64,000 nt of DNA from Fomes fomentarius (GCA_022606135.1 JABYQN010000007.1:2108001-2172000); one strand, 5' to 3'; shown: positions 24,091 through 35,160, numbered from the stretch's first letter. The notes: generated from the letters alone by a model not told the origin. Numbers and translations: made by a program.

Positions 24091-25609
24091 ATGTCTTATC
24101 GACGCACTTCTGATTCCTCCCTATCACGTCCGTCATCCTCGTTGAACCCTCGTTCCCACCTCCATTATCATCTGCATCATGGTTGTATATGACTGACTCT
24201 CCCCCCTCGTTCGCCTTCATGCCGTACATCCTTGTTCCCCTTCGCGCTGTGGCTCCATGCCCGCAAGGTCTAGATTAACCCCTTAATGTTCGCGCCGCCT
24301 CTGGCCAGTAGGATAACCTTGGCTGAGGGCGGCTGTTTCACGACCTTGATAGATTTCCTCCGCTAGACCTTGCCTCCACTCCTTCGGCACATGATCTTAC
24401 ACTTATGCTTTCCCCCTACTCACGTCTACCATACGATCCGAATGTATTATTGTACGAATGTTGGAATGCAGACGGGTGCAATGCCCGCATTGTTGATATG
24501 ACTTGTGTGTTCTCCTTCTTTCGCTAGGTCGCCGGTTATGTACTTCGAATTATCTGCTCGTTCTACGTAGAAGCTCGGATGGATTCCTTGTGCATGACGT
24601 CGACCCTCGCCGACCCTCTAGTCCAGACTCGAGCTTGAGGCTTCTCGCTGCCTCGTGCACCTCGAGCTAGTACCAGATGGCATCAAGAAGAAGTGTCGCA
24701 AGCGACTATAGCATCCTCCGAAATGTCCGTGAGTACTTCTCGAATCAATCGTCCTGAGATTTTACTGACCGCACCATTCCATGGAAGCAGTCGCACGTAC
24801 GCTCCCAGAGCCGGGACCGGACCCAGGCGTACATCGACGTTGTCCTGGTTGTCCGCCCTAGAAGCCCGGGGGGGGGGGGGGGGACTGTGCCAGTGCATCT
24901 TTTTTCAAGTTCAACCAATTGCAAGGGCAAGGGGTGCGGAGATGAAGCATCTCAGATGCCCCCCTCCCCCCCCCCCCCCCATCGCTGCTCGCGTTCTCCG
25001 TTCTCACTGCGTCATTGGCCATCGGGGGACCGGGCGGGCCGTCTGGTGTTCCGTGTTCGACCTCGGGCTGAAGTGCGATATCGAGAACCACTCTCACCTA
25101 CCTGGAGCTTGTGCCAGATGGATGCCGGTCGAGGTCGTGTAGAGTGTAGACGAGTCGTTCGGAAAGGGCGGCATACTGGCACCAGTTAGTGCGCTGAGAG
25201 AATCTGATGATAACTTACGCCTTCGGTTCCGGTGAACAAGGCCTGTTGGCAGTAGATCTTCTAATCTTCCAGTTCAGGAGTACCTCGCGTTGCGCGCGGA
25301 ATCCTGTATCCACATTGTGAGTAGTTGCACTATTTGAAGTTGAGGTCTCCAACATCTGAGCTACTAGTAGGAGCAGCGCGAATCTGGGACATCGGTTTGG
25401 GCAAGACGGGGCTGGCATTTCGTGCGCCAGTAGAACAGGCTGTACGGCTATACTGGCAACTCCCCAGTCTGTTATCTTGGAGGTACCATGTATGAGTCAG
25501 AGTTGATGACGCCGAGACGCTGTTTGGCTTGTTTGGCGCTTATGCGTCGTTCACGAGGAACTGGAGTGACCGAATGCACTTTATTGTACAAGCTCTACTT
25601 GCAATAGCT
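24091..25609. other. Intergenic with long homopolymers, no supportable gene
   Basis: The first 400 bp are T/C-rich mitofusin 3' sequence. The rest includes a G16 run and a C15 run about 80 bp apart (listed separately). Short open frames around them show no domain. Confidence 0.45.
24868..24980. repeat. G16 run facing a C15 run (inverted homopolymers)
   Basis: Sixteen G at 24868-24883 are followed by CCCCCC at 24959-24964, a T, and fifteen C at 24966-24980. The two arms can pair as a hairpin with a loop of about 80 nt, or the G run can form a quadruplex. The run lengths are also prone to sequencing error. Confidence 0.8.
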
Positions 25610-27049
25610 TCAACAAAGGCTCTGAGGACAATTCTTCGCAGTAGGGATTGGTTCAGGCAGGACAAACTTCCTTGAAGCTACCTTCAGGCCATCTCTCGCC
25701 CACTCATCACAGGCGCAACTTCTTCCACATACATCTGAAGGAGAAGGTGGAGGTGCGCATACACAGCCTTGGTTCCCATAATTTTGGTCATGAAGAACTA
25801 ACCTCATCTGCTTAGCGAGGGCCCAGAGTGACGATGGATAGATGTCGATATCATGACATACCTTGGTGAGCGGGGCATTCCCAGATACAGTCTTCGCAAG
25901 GTTCTCGCTGAGTCGATGCATATCCAAATGGATCTATAAACATGCAACAGGTGCATAAGAACACATACAATCCGTTTGACGACCATGCACACCATCTCCC
26001 AAATAGTCGCAATGGTTGCAATTTGTTCGGCCACGCCGTTGATGGTATGCTTGACTTGTTCAAGCTCTTCAGTGTATTGCTTGAGGAGAGCCTGGCGTCC
26101 TTTGATTTCGGTAAGGTTTTTGTGAGCTTGTGCTAGGTTGTCCTGGCATGCTATAATGTGAGACACAGTGAGTACTTGTATTTTGAGGTATATCACTGAA
26201 TACATATCCATCGTACCTGTCTTCCTGTATTTTGCCTCGTCGATTTCCACACCTGTTGCAATAGATCCAACGAAACAACTCTGCGAGATGAGTATTTCAC
26301 TCTGAGAATTGATGCTCTGCTATCATGTTTGAGACGACACACAACAGCAGTGACCACTGCAAACAGATTGAATGTGAAAATGGCCACACCAGCGGCAACA
26401 GCGCCGACAGCGACTTCGGAGATGGTTCCGATTGTCAAGGTTTTGATCTGCGAACGACATGGTCATCGAGGCGAAGCGCGAGTTCCCTCAATGCTGTGTA
26501 CCTTTTTCTCCAGCCTGTAGATATCACTCTAGCTGAGTCGTCGTCCGTGCAAGAAAGTGAGGACTACACACTCATCCAGCTCCTTGGAGAGCGACTCAAT
26601 ACTTCCTTGAGCACTCTTCAACTCTTGCTGCAAACCTGCATCAGCCTGTTCAAGGACAAGAGTGATCTTGTCCAAGAAAAGCCGAACATTGTCAGCCAGC
26701 GACCTGAATTGGTCACGGAGGTCGGCGGCTAGGCCTTTCTTCACTTTCAAGGTCTTACGGTCGAAGGATCACGGGATTAACGGGGATGAGGTGGTACAGG
26801 ACATACTACGCACTTCCACAAAATGCTGAATCTCCTCCAATAGATCATCGCGAGACTCTGGTGTGACGGTTTCTAGTACGCTGTGGAACGCTGCTCAAAC
26901 GCAGTAAGCAGGCCTACATACATGAACAAGGCAAAAAATACACACTGTCCACGAAATCAAGAGCCTCAATTGCCTAGGTAAGGCTGAATTCAAGTGTGTC
27001 GTCGAAGCACTGTGCACATATCAGCAGAGCCGGAACATGGATCAAACAT
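25610..27049 (-). CDS. Coiled-coil protein with long hydrophobic hairpin segment, family not recognised
   Basis: A core of eight exons joins in phase on the minus strand to 233 aa: 26973-26946, 26890-26814, 26753-26572, 26514-26502, 26447-26343, 26280-26217, 26150-25993 and 25933-25862. The N-terminus (candidate ATG 27049) and the C-terminus (stop at 25610 or, with a tiny exon, 25707) are unsettled. The order is amphipathic helices (DLLEEIQHFVE, LRDQFRSLADNVRLFLDKI), then a hydrophobic, glycine-rich stretch of about 35 residues starting TIGTISEVAVGAVAAGVAI and ending near CFVGSIATG, then charged coiled coil (AHKNLTEIKGRQALLKQY, EELEQVKHTINGVAEQI). A central membrane hairpin between long helices is the plan of alpha-helical pore-forming proteins of the xenorhabdolysin/HBL type, but I see no diagnostic motif. 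It is transcribed away from the coiled-coil gene at 27637. Confidence 0.55.
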
Positions 27050-27636
27050 CAATTGTGTGAACTTTACTACGTACTTTGCGATAGCCACATGATCACCGAG
27101 AAGCAACTTGCCGCAGCCCGATGTCATTACCGCAGCCTCTAATCAGCACCGCAGCCTCTGGTCAGTACCGCAGCCCCTAGTGAGTACTGCAAAAGGGGGA
27201 GTAAGGCACCGGTAACTTTGTCGGTGCTCACATGTGCAAACTCAAAGTCCAATGAACTTGGTACCCGGCTTGGATACATGCTCAACAACTATTGCTCATG
27301 CTCCATGGTTGATGATAGTACTGTACCATTTCACTGAGCACCGGAGTCATATAACAATTAGTAAGTATGTACCTTTGTGCCAGCTAAGGTGCTGCCAACT
27401 TCAAGTTGAAGCGGCTGCAATGGATCTATGTATACGAGCCGGCAACTGTCGGGCCTGCTACGAGTCAGCAGACACCAGAAAGATTCAAAATAGAGTACTA
27501 TTTGTGGGTATGATCGCTCCAGAGCATCTGTGCCACGCCAAACGTGTACGTGTAGCCACTAAGAGGACAGCCAGAGTATAAATACTTGCTGTTGGGCAGG
27601 CTCTCTCTATTCCACGCTACCATCTCATCTTTTGAT
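27050..27636. promoter_or_regulatory. Shared divergent promoter with short imperfect repeats
   Basis: This is the only space between the two divergent coiled-coil genes. At about 27108-27190 the motif CCGCAGCC recurs about four times at a spacing of roughly 19-21 bp, inside the looser unit CAGTACCGCAGCCTCT. It could be a binding-site array for both genes; the regulator is unknown. Confidence 0.5.
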
Positions 27637-30600
27637 ATGGCCATAACCGCTCTTCCCGCTGACATGCACCTTCTGGGCCATACCGCCCAAGTTGTTCGCA
27701 ACGCAATGCTAAACCTCGTTGATGGCATCGAGCGGGTTGACCAATATGCCAACACGCAGCTCAAGCCCCAATGGAACAATCTCTGTGACCCGGTAAGGCC
27801 TTTGTTCCCTTCCCTTCGTTGGCTATTATGTACTGTGCAGATGGCCTAACGTATATTACGTTAGCAATTTTATACCATCATCGACAACATCAAGACGTCC
27901 GAGGTCGACCTCGGTGACATTATCAACGGTATAATATTGTTGGACCTCATGGGTCTTGTGCCCTAGCCAAGTCCATGGTTTGTTTTCATTTAGCCTTCCA
28001 CACATTCCCTAATTCCTTCACTGCACCATTATCTTCGCCGATTTTTCCCTCCTTCCCTATTTGACCTATGGCTGTGAAAATATTCACACAGGGTCGCGAC
28101 GGGCGCCCCGCGCCTCGGTTAAGAGCGCTAGCCCGTGCATTGACTCCTGCGCCCTCCATGAATTTTTCTTTGAGCGCTTTTGTATGTTTTGTTGATTCCC
28201 ATGTTTGGAAGTACTGTACAGTTGTTTCCCATGCGCTCCTGCGCCGTAGACAGTCGCTGTGTCGAGCTCTGGTGTCTCTCAGACTTCACAGAGCTCGACA
28301 TAGGTGGGTAGTATTATTTCTGCAATATATCAGACTTCACAGAGCTCGACATAGGCCATTGTGATTGCTCTGAGGCACACTGCAGTCAACAGGTTATGAG
28401 CCCTGCGCTCTGACTGCCTCCAGACATCCATCTCCGCCAGTCCATCGCTCTCAAGACCTCATCCTGGTCCCCAGTCTTCCCTGCTTGCTCTGCTTGACTT
28501 GTTTTCATCTCTCTAGGTGTTCCCCCATCAATTCCATCCCTCTTTGCGGGTTTCTCGCCCAATCCCTTTGCAATTTCGCCCACTCGTCGCGCGCCGCGCA
28601 CTTCCCCTATCACCATGGCTCCGTCCGCGCCCTCCTTCCCAAAGCTCAACAGTCGCAACTACCAGCAATGGCGACTCGACATGGAGGCAAGGCTCCGCAC
28701 TCTTGGTGCTCTTCGCATTGTCGAGGGCACTGGGACCAGGCCTGTCTTCACGCAGCCATGGGACTCAGGTGAGCGCCGTGAAATGCGCGATTTCGACAAC
28801 AAGGTGGACATGGCAGCTGGGGAGTTATGGGGTTGTGTGGAGAGGGAGCAGCACACGCATCTGGAGTCCATCCGCAGCGACCCCAGTGTGATGTGGACGA
28901 AGTTGGAGGCCATACACATGCAGAAACATCCCGGTACGCGTTTTAACACCTATAATGCGCTGCTCAGCCTCCAAAAGGCCGAAGACAAGTCCCTATCCAC
29001 TCTCTCCACCCGTGCTTCGCAGCTCAAGTCCGAGATGCGTGCCCTGCGTCCTGCGGGCTTCGACCTCGACCAGCTGGATGATGAGCTTGTCCTCATGACG
29101 CTCATCTGTGCACTGCCAGCTGAGTTCAACCCGCTGCGCCAGACGCTGCTCCTCGATGACTCCTTGACCTTGGAGAAGCTGCAGGATGCGTTCATTGCGC
29201 TCGAGAACCAGCCTGGGGCATCCCCGTCGACACCTGCGCTCTCCCACGCCACGTCCGCCCTTGTCTGTGCGTTCTGTGGTCGCACCGGCCACTCCGAGGA
29301 CCAGTGCTTCTCCAAGCGCGATGCAAGCACTCGGGCCAAGGAGAAAGCAGCTCAGTGTTTGCAATTCTGCTCCCAGAAGCCCAAGCGCAAGGAGAACGCT
29401 GCTGAGGCATCCAAGGACACGCAGGACACTCCCCCAGAGTCCGCCGGGGATGCTGCTGTGAGTGCTGGTTGCGCTTCCGCCCTCCTCTCTGTCTCCGACC
29501 GCTCTGCATGGCTCGCTACTCCAGCTGCGACTAACTGGAACACCGACACAGGTGCTTCTGCACACATGACCCTCACTGTCACTGGTTCCACTCCTACTCG
29601 CCGCACATCATCCCCATCCGCCTCGCCAACTCGCACATTGTCTACTCGGCTGGGCTAGGGTCTGTTGTGTTCCAACCAGCGGAGAGGGACGGAGTTGTAC
29701 CACCTGCTGTTGTACTACACGATGTCTTGCATGTTCCTGCGCTCGCCAGCAATCTACTGTCCGTTTTCCATCTCACACGTGAGAAGGGCTATGTCGTCGA
29801 GATCCAGGCTGTGCGTGCGCTGTTCCGCCAGCAGGGACAGCTGCGATTTGAAGCTCAAGTCGACCGGCACAATGTGGGCTATCTCCTTGGCCGTACTGTG
29901 TCGCAGTCGCACAGCGCACTCGCTGCGTCGACCGCCAGTGAGGAGGACTTGTCCCTGTGGCATCAGCGCTGCTCCCACACCAACCTCAACGACCTGCGTG
30001 CTGTTGTGCGCAAGGGCCTTGTCCGTGGTCTCACCATTCGCTCAAAACGCACCCCGGACACTGTCTGTGAGCCGTGTCTTGCTGGAAAGCTCAATCAACA
30101 CTCCATCCCTCATTTCGCATCCAGGAAGCTCGTTTCCATCGCGCTGGTCCACACCGACCTCAAGGGCAAGCTCCCGGTCGCTACGCCCGAAGGTCATCTG
30201 TACTGGATGATTTTTGTGTGCGATGCGACGCGTTTCTGGGCCATCGCATTCCTGAAGCGCAAGAGCGACGCATTCGCTGTGTTCCAGGCGTTCAAAGCAT
30301 ATGCTAAGAACTGCCTTGGCCTGCGGATCAAGGCCACGCGCGACGACAAAGGCGGCGAGTACATTGGCCAGGAGTACACCGACTTCTGCGCTGAGCACGG
30401 CATCCATCGCCAGCACACAGAGCCAGACGAGCCGCACCAGAACGGTGTTGCGGAGCGAGCGAATCGTACTATTGCTGAGGGCGCAACAGCTCTCCTCTCT
30501 CAGGCCAAGCTGCCTCCGTTGTTCTGGGGTCACACCGTCTCCACCTTTGTCCACACTCGCAACCGCATGCCTACCTCTGCGCTGGGCAGCAGTATCCCTT

Positions 30601-33600
30601 ACACTGCCTGGAAACGCGATGGATGCAAACCAGATGTGTCCTACTTCCGTGTCTTCGGTTGCCTGGCTTATGTGCTTGTGCGCAAGAAGGACCGCAAGGT
30701 GCTGCAGCCTCACACGCGCAAATGCATCTTTGTCGGCTATCCTGAGGGCACCAAAGCCTGGCGGTTCTGGGATCCAGCTGCGAAGAAGTTCCTTATCTCC
30801 TCACATGCTGTGTTCGACGAACACTACTTTCCTGGGAACTCGCCCTCTATCAATGTCTTTGGGCTGCCCCTGGACGAAGTGGACATTCCCAGCGATGGAA
30901 AGCATGCAGACGACGCGCCCGACGACACTGAGGATGTGCCAGAGCTGCACGTTCAAGGGGGAGACGATCCAGATGATCCTGCACCTCCTGCACCAGAAAA
31001 CGCTCCGCCAGCACCTCCGGCACTGCAAAACGCTCTGCCTGCACCTCCAGAGCCGCACGCACCATCCCCGGATGCACCACCACGCAGTCCAAGTCCTCCA
31101 GCACCTCCTGCGCCTCCTGCGCCGCGCGCTGCACCTCCACCTCGCCCAGCATCTCGCTCAGGCGCACCGTCCGCTCACCATGAAGCGGACGGTCATGGCG
31201 GCTTCAGGCCATATCCTGCACTTGCACGCAAGCTCCCAGCGTGCTCTACTCGCTACACAGGCTCACTGAACAACCAGCAGCTCGAGCGAGAGAACCATGT
31301 TCTGCAGCACCTCCGCATCCACACTCCTTCTCCTGCTCCCACTCCAGAGCCATCTGAGCGCGACAACACTCCACAGCGCAACTCACCTTCACCAGACCCA
31401 CTCATTGACGCACCAGTCGACCCAATCCCAGTCCAGTTCCGCGCATACCACTCTCCTTCACCTCCGCCGTCTCCAACATCCTCGGATGATGAGCTTGACC
31501 TCCTCGGACGCGATCATGAGGATGGACTGGAGTGCACTGTTGAAGTGATGCTTGCGGGCATTGAGCATGTCTACACCGGTGAGCGCGACGACTTCCTGTT
31601 GTACGACAATGCACTGGAGGTCGCATTTGAGTCTGTGGTTGAGCATGTGTTCAAGGCAGCGCAGGAGCAGCACGGTGAGCCGCACTCTATCTCTGATGCG
31701 ATGAGGCTTCTGCCGGACGAGTGCGACAAGTGGCTCAAAGCCACGCAGGACGAGATCCAGTCCCTTGTCGAGAACGACACCTTTGAGCTTGTGCAGCTTC
31801 CGCCTGGTCGCAAAGCTATTGGCTCGCGCTGGGTGTTCTGCGTCAAGCGCAATGCGGACGGCTCCATTGAGGGGTACGAGGGCCGTCTTGTCGCAAAGGG
31901 CTTCTCCCAGCGCCCTGGCTTCGACTACAACGAGACCTTTGCTCCTACACCCAAGTGGGCCTCCATCCGTGCTATCCTCGCTCTTGCTGCACTCGAAGAC
32001 CTCAAACTCGAGTCTGTGGACATCTCCTCTGCCTATCTCAACGGCGAGCTCAAGGAGGAGGTCTATATGCAGCAGCCCGAGGGCTTCGAGGAGAAGACTC
32101 CGCAGTGGGTGTGGCGCCTCCGCAAGGCTCTCTATGGCCTCAAGCAGGCTGGTCGCTGCTGGCATGAGAAGCTGCACGAGGTCCTGCTCAAGCTCGGATT
32201 TTCGCGCCTGGTCTGCGAGCACAGTGTCTGGGTCTATCTGCACGACAGAGTGCGTCTTATTATCCCTGTCTTTGTCGACGACATCACCATTGCTGGCAAG
32301 TCCAAAGCGGCCATTCAGCGTGTCAAGGACAACCTCCGCACGCACTTCAAGTTGCGAGACCTCGGTCATACATCCTGGCTCCTGGGTGTCAAGATTGAGC
32401 GTGACCGCTCGACACGTTCCCTGTCCGTCTCACAGCGCCAGTACGCCCTCGACATCCTTGACCGCTATGGCTTTGCAGACTGTGACCTGGTGGGCACTCC
32501 CATGGACCCAGGCCTCTGTCTCAGCGCAGAGATGGCTCCCTTGTCGCCAGCTGATGCGCGCGACATGCAGGACATTCCCTACAACCAGGCTGTTGGCTCT
32601 CTGTTCTATCTTGCTGTAGCAACGCGCCCAGACATCTCTCGCACTGTGGGCAACCTTGCGCATTTCTCCCAGAATCCCGGGATGACGCACTGGAAGGCGG
32701 TCAAGCACCTCTTCCGCTACATCAAGGGCACTCTTGACTACAAGCTCACCTACTCCCCTTTGCCCGACGCTGAGCTCTTCACCTCCTTCACTAATGCGGA
32801 CCATGCTGGCTGTCCTGACACTGGTCGCTCCACCTCTGGCTATGTGATCAAGATGGGCACCGGTGCAGTCTCCTGGTCGAGTCGTCTGCAGACAATTGTT
32901 GCACTGTCCACCACAGAAGCGGAATTCGTCGCAGCGGTCTCCGCCGGCCAGGAAATGCTTTGGCTTCGCAACCTGCTCACGGAGTTTGGCTTTGATGTCT
33001 CCTCTGCATCGACAACCTCTCTGCTCTCTCTGTTGCGAAAAATCCTGAGCACCATGGGCGCATGAAGCACCTCGATCTGCGCTTTTACTGGCTGCGGGAC
33101 AAAGTAGCCAAAGGGCGGATTGAGATTGAGCACCTCCGCACTTCAGACATGCCGGCGGACATCCTCACCAAGTCGCTGCCTAAGCCCAAGGTGCTGGAGA
33201 TGGTGAAGATGCTTGGGCTGGGGACTTGACTGGTCAGGGGGGAGTGTTGGACCTCATGGGTCTTGTGCCCTAGCCAAGTCCATGGTTTGTTTTCATTTAG
33301 CCTTCCACACATTCCCTAATTCCTTCACTGCACCATTATCTTCGCCGATTTTTCCCTCCTTCCCTATTTGACCTATGGCTGTGCAAATATTCACACAGGG
33401 TCGCGACGGGCGCCCCGCGCCTCGGTTAAGAGCGCTAGCCTGTGCATTGACTCCTGCGCCCTCCATGAATTTTTCTTTGAGCGCTTTTGTATGTTTTGTT
33501 GATTCCCATGTTTGGAAGTACTGTACAGTTGTTTCCCATGCGCTCCTGCGCCGTAGACAGTCGCTGTGTCGAGCTCTGGTGTCTCTCAGACTTCACAGAG

Positions 33601-34817
33601 CTCGACATAGGTGGGTAGTATTATTTCTGCAATATATCAGACTTCACAGAGCTCGACATAGGCCATTGTGATTGCTCTGAGGCACACTGCAGTCAACAAA
33701 TATCTTAACTATAGCTTTGCTAGGATGTGTGTATTGACAAACTAGTGCCGTCCGATCACTGTAGATTATCTTCTTTTGCATAGCAAGGTTAGAAACGTGT
33801 CCGCAATCGGAGACATCATCACCGAGCTTCGGAATCTGTGCAAAGTATGATAATCAAACTAATCATAGTATCATGTACTAACCCTGTACTCAGAAGCTCG
33901 AGGAAGGGGGAAAGCTTGCAGAGCAGACCAGCCAGATTAAAGCGCTCCTCACAGATGTGAGTGAGATCTCCTTGCAAATCGACAACATCGCAGCAAGCAA
34001 TGGGAAGTCGGGTGGTGCGATGCTTGACAAGACTTCGGCGGAGGTTGCGCGGCTTCAGAAAGAGGTCGACGAGCTGGAAGAGAAGGTGACGGCTGACCAT
34101 GCGACTCGGAGCGGCGAAACTGCGTGACTGAGTACCTCTTCAGGTGACAAAGACGAAAGGAAACTTGGATTACAAGGACCTTGATAAGACCAAGACTGTG
34201 TTTGAGAGGCTCATTGGCGACAGATTGAAGCTTACCGCGGAGCAGGTAGAGACATCGGAGCCCAGTATCAACCCTAATGGACCGACTTTGGCGCAAATCC
34301 AGGCCGAGTTGACCGGTAGGGCATCCTTATCGGGCATAAACTTCTCATTGAGGCTTTCCTCCGCTTATAGCGGCAAACATGAAGCTTCGGATCGCCAAGG
34401 ATGCAAAGGCAAAGGCGGCGGCTGCTGTGGCCGCTCGTACCAGCGCAAACATTCCTGCAACCCAGACCGCCCTCACTAAGCTCAAGGCCAATCTCAAGGT
34501 CTTTACGAGCGAGCAAAGCAAATTGGCTCGTGCATGGGGGGATGTGAGTTACATACTCCTGTGGCACTGCTGAGATTGTCTGACGTCCCGTCTAGATGGC
34601 AAAGGAGGTTTCTGATTATCTTGACCTCATGGAAAAGGACCACGTCAAAAGTATGCCTGTGAGTTGTCTTACTGTATCTGCTCCGCGATAGTATCAAGAA
34701 TCTGCAATTCAGGAGACGCAACGTGCGCTGTACAACCATATCCACAAGGTTAGCTCGACGCAGAACCATCTCACTGATTTTGCAACGTCTCTTCAAGACT
34801 CTGCCTACAATCTCTGA
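27637..34817 (+). CDS. Amphipathic coiled-coil protein, family not recognised; intron 2 holds a copia element
   Basis: Eight exons join in phase to 334 aa: 27637-27792, 27865-27928, 33765-33844, 33894-34085, 34144-34315, 34371-34543, 34596-34658 and 34713-34817. The sequence is almost all helical: heptads in LQKEVDELEEK and TQTALTKLKANLKVF, an Ala/Lys-rich helix with AKDAKAKAAAAVAART, and no signal peptide or clear membrane span. The second intron is 5.8 kb because a Ty1/copia element sits 9 bp after the donor. Without the element and one copy of its target duplication the intron is 70 nt, like its neighbours. All exons remain open and splice sites canonical, so the gene may still be expressed, or the insertion may be too recent for decay. 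Size and helical layout are compatible with the second subunit of a binary pore-forming pair, by analogy only. Confidence 0.68.
27938..28391 (+). repeat. Left LTR of the copia element
   Basis: 454 bp, TG...CA ends. It contains the perfect inverted repeat TGTCGAGCTCTG (28260-28271) / CAGAGCTCGACA (28289-28300). The right-hand arm recurs at 28340-28351 within a direct repeat of about 25 bp (AGACTTCACAGAGCTCGACA). Confidence 0.95.
28392..28406 (+). other. Primer-binding site matching the initiator-Met tRNA anticodon arm
   Basis: GGTTATGAGCCCTGC starts right after the left LTR. Its complement contains GGGCTCATAACC, the anticodon stem-loop of a methionine tRNA with the CAT anticodon. Several copia-class elements prime from such an internally cut tRNA rather than from the tRNA 3' end. 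Assignment is by complementarity only. Confidence 0.7.
28615..29658 (+). CDS. Copia Gag and start of protease
   Basis: 347-codon frame from the ATG at 28615. The N-terminal part is the UBN2/Gag-polypeptide type with LNSRNYQQWRLDMEARL. A CCHC zinc knuckle CAFCGRTGHSEDQC follows near residue 219. The protease active site NTDTGASAHMT is near residue 309. Just after it the frame leaves the conserved track and stops at 29658. The expected continuation lies in the next frame from about 29580, so one base appears to be missing near 29571-29573. Intact copia elements usually carry gag-pol as one frame. Confidence 0.88.
   Translation: MAPSAPSFPKLNSRNYQQWRLDMEARLRTLGALRIVEGTGTRPVFTQPWDSGERREMRDFDNKVDMAAGELWGCVEREQHTHLESIRSDPSVMWTKLEAIHMQKHPGTRFNTYNALLSLQKAEDKSLSTLSTRASQLKSEMRALRPAGFDLDQLDDELVLMTLICALPAEFNPLRQTLLLDDSLTLEKLQDAFIALENQPGASPSTPALSHATSALVCAFCGRTGHSEDQCFSKRDASTRAKEKAAQCLQFCSQKPKRKENAAEASKDTQDTPPESAGDAAVSAGCASALLSVSDRSAWLATPAATNWNTDTGASAHMTLTVTGSTPTRRTSSPSASPTRTLSTRLG
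29580..33229 (+). pseudogene. Copia Pol with two frame breaks
   Basis: The second frame carries the rest of the protease, then the integrase zinc finger (LWHQRCSHTNLNDL...CEPC) near 29957-30080. The catalytic core follows, with HTDLKG, DDKGGEY and EPDEPHQNGVAER. A Pro-rich linker comes next. Reverse transcriptase spans about 31780-32480 with AYLNGELKEEVYMQQPEGF, LYGLKQAGRCWHEKL and the FVDD active site. RNase H spans about 32770-32990 with GYVIKMGTGAVSWSS and ALSTTEAEFVA. This frame ends at 33065, but the conserved C-terminal tail (AKNPEHHGRMKHLDLR, MPADILTKSLPK) is read in another frame from about 33003 to the stop at 33227-33229. A one-base loss near 33000 is the simplest reading. All catalytic residues are otherwise in place. 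Confidence 0.85.
33235..33244 (+). other. Polypurine tract of the copia element
   Basis: AGGGGGGAG lies directly before the right LTR at 33245, the expected site for plus-strand priming. Confidence 0.75.
33245..33698 (+). repeat. Right LTR of the copia element
   Basis: 454 bp, same ends and internal inverted repeat as the left LTR, two substitutions seen by eye. It is followed by the AATAT target duplication and then the remaining 61 bp of the host intron. Confidence 0.95.
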
Positions 34818-34869
34818 TTGGCGTCGAGATCAGTCTTCTTCTTGGGACTCGGTTTGAATCATCGCACAC

Positions 34870-35160
34870 ACCTGCCCGTGTGGCATGCATCTACTAGTGT
34901 TGAAGCGATAGCCACTTGACCCCAAAAAACCTTCATTGTGCTACAATCGTTACAAATCGCAATATGCCTATTTATCGTCACAGTAGCGAAAGAAGATCGT
35001 TGCTCATGCATGAATATTGCATGAGAGTTCTCCAGTGTCGTCAACTGACAAATCTCCGGTCAACAGGAGACACACTGTGTGTTTACGGGAAAGACGATCC
35101 AGGGCCGGTGGCCGTGATGAATGCGGCGGAGGCGTCAGGGAACTGCAGAGATGAAGCGGG
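34870..35160 (-). repeat. Duplicated 3' end of the GH18 chitinase gene (decayed copy)
   Basis: This stretch matches 38840-39150 in the same orientation. Shared blocks include TTGACCCCAA, CTACAATCGTTACA, GAAGATCGTTG and the chitinase last-exon region TTTACGGGAAAGACGATCC...ATGAATGCGGC...TCAGGGAACTGCAGAGATG. Only the last coding exon and flank are present, with several changes. It is a remnant, not a gene. Confidence 0.8.

Larger units (their letters stand above)
27938..33698 (+). mobile_element. Full-length Ty1/copia LTR retrotransposon (5761 bp)
   Basis: Two 454-bp LTRs (27938-28391 and 33245-33698) begin TGTTGG and end CAACA. By eye they differ at two positions (GAAAAT/GCAAAT and CCCGTG/CCTGTG). 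The element is flanked by the 5-bp target duplication AATAT (27933-27937 and 33699-33703). A primer-binding site follows the left LTR and a purine tract precedes the right one. Gene order is gag, protease, integrase, reverse transcriptase, RNase H, the copia order. It lies in sense orientation inside intron 2 of a coiled-coil gene. Two frame breaks in gag-pol suggest that this copy is not autonomous, although the LTRs look young. Confidence 0.95.

Noticed and set aside
30301..31269. 322-codon frame inside the copia element
   Set aside because: It is an alternative frame of the integrase-linker region, produced by its Pro/Ala-rich composition.
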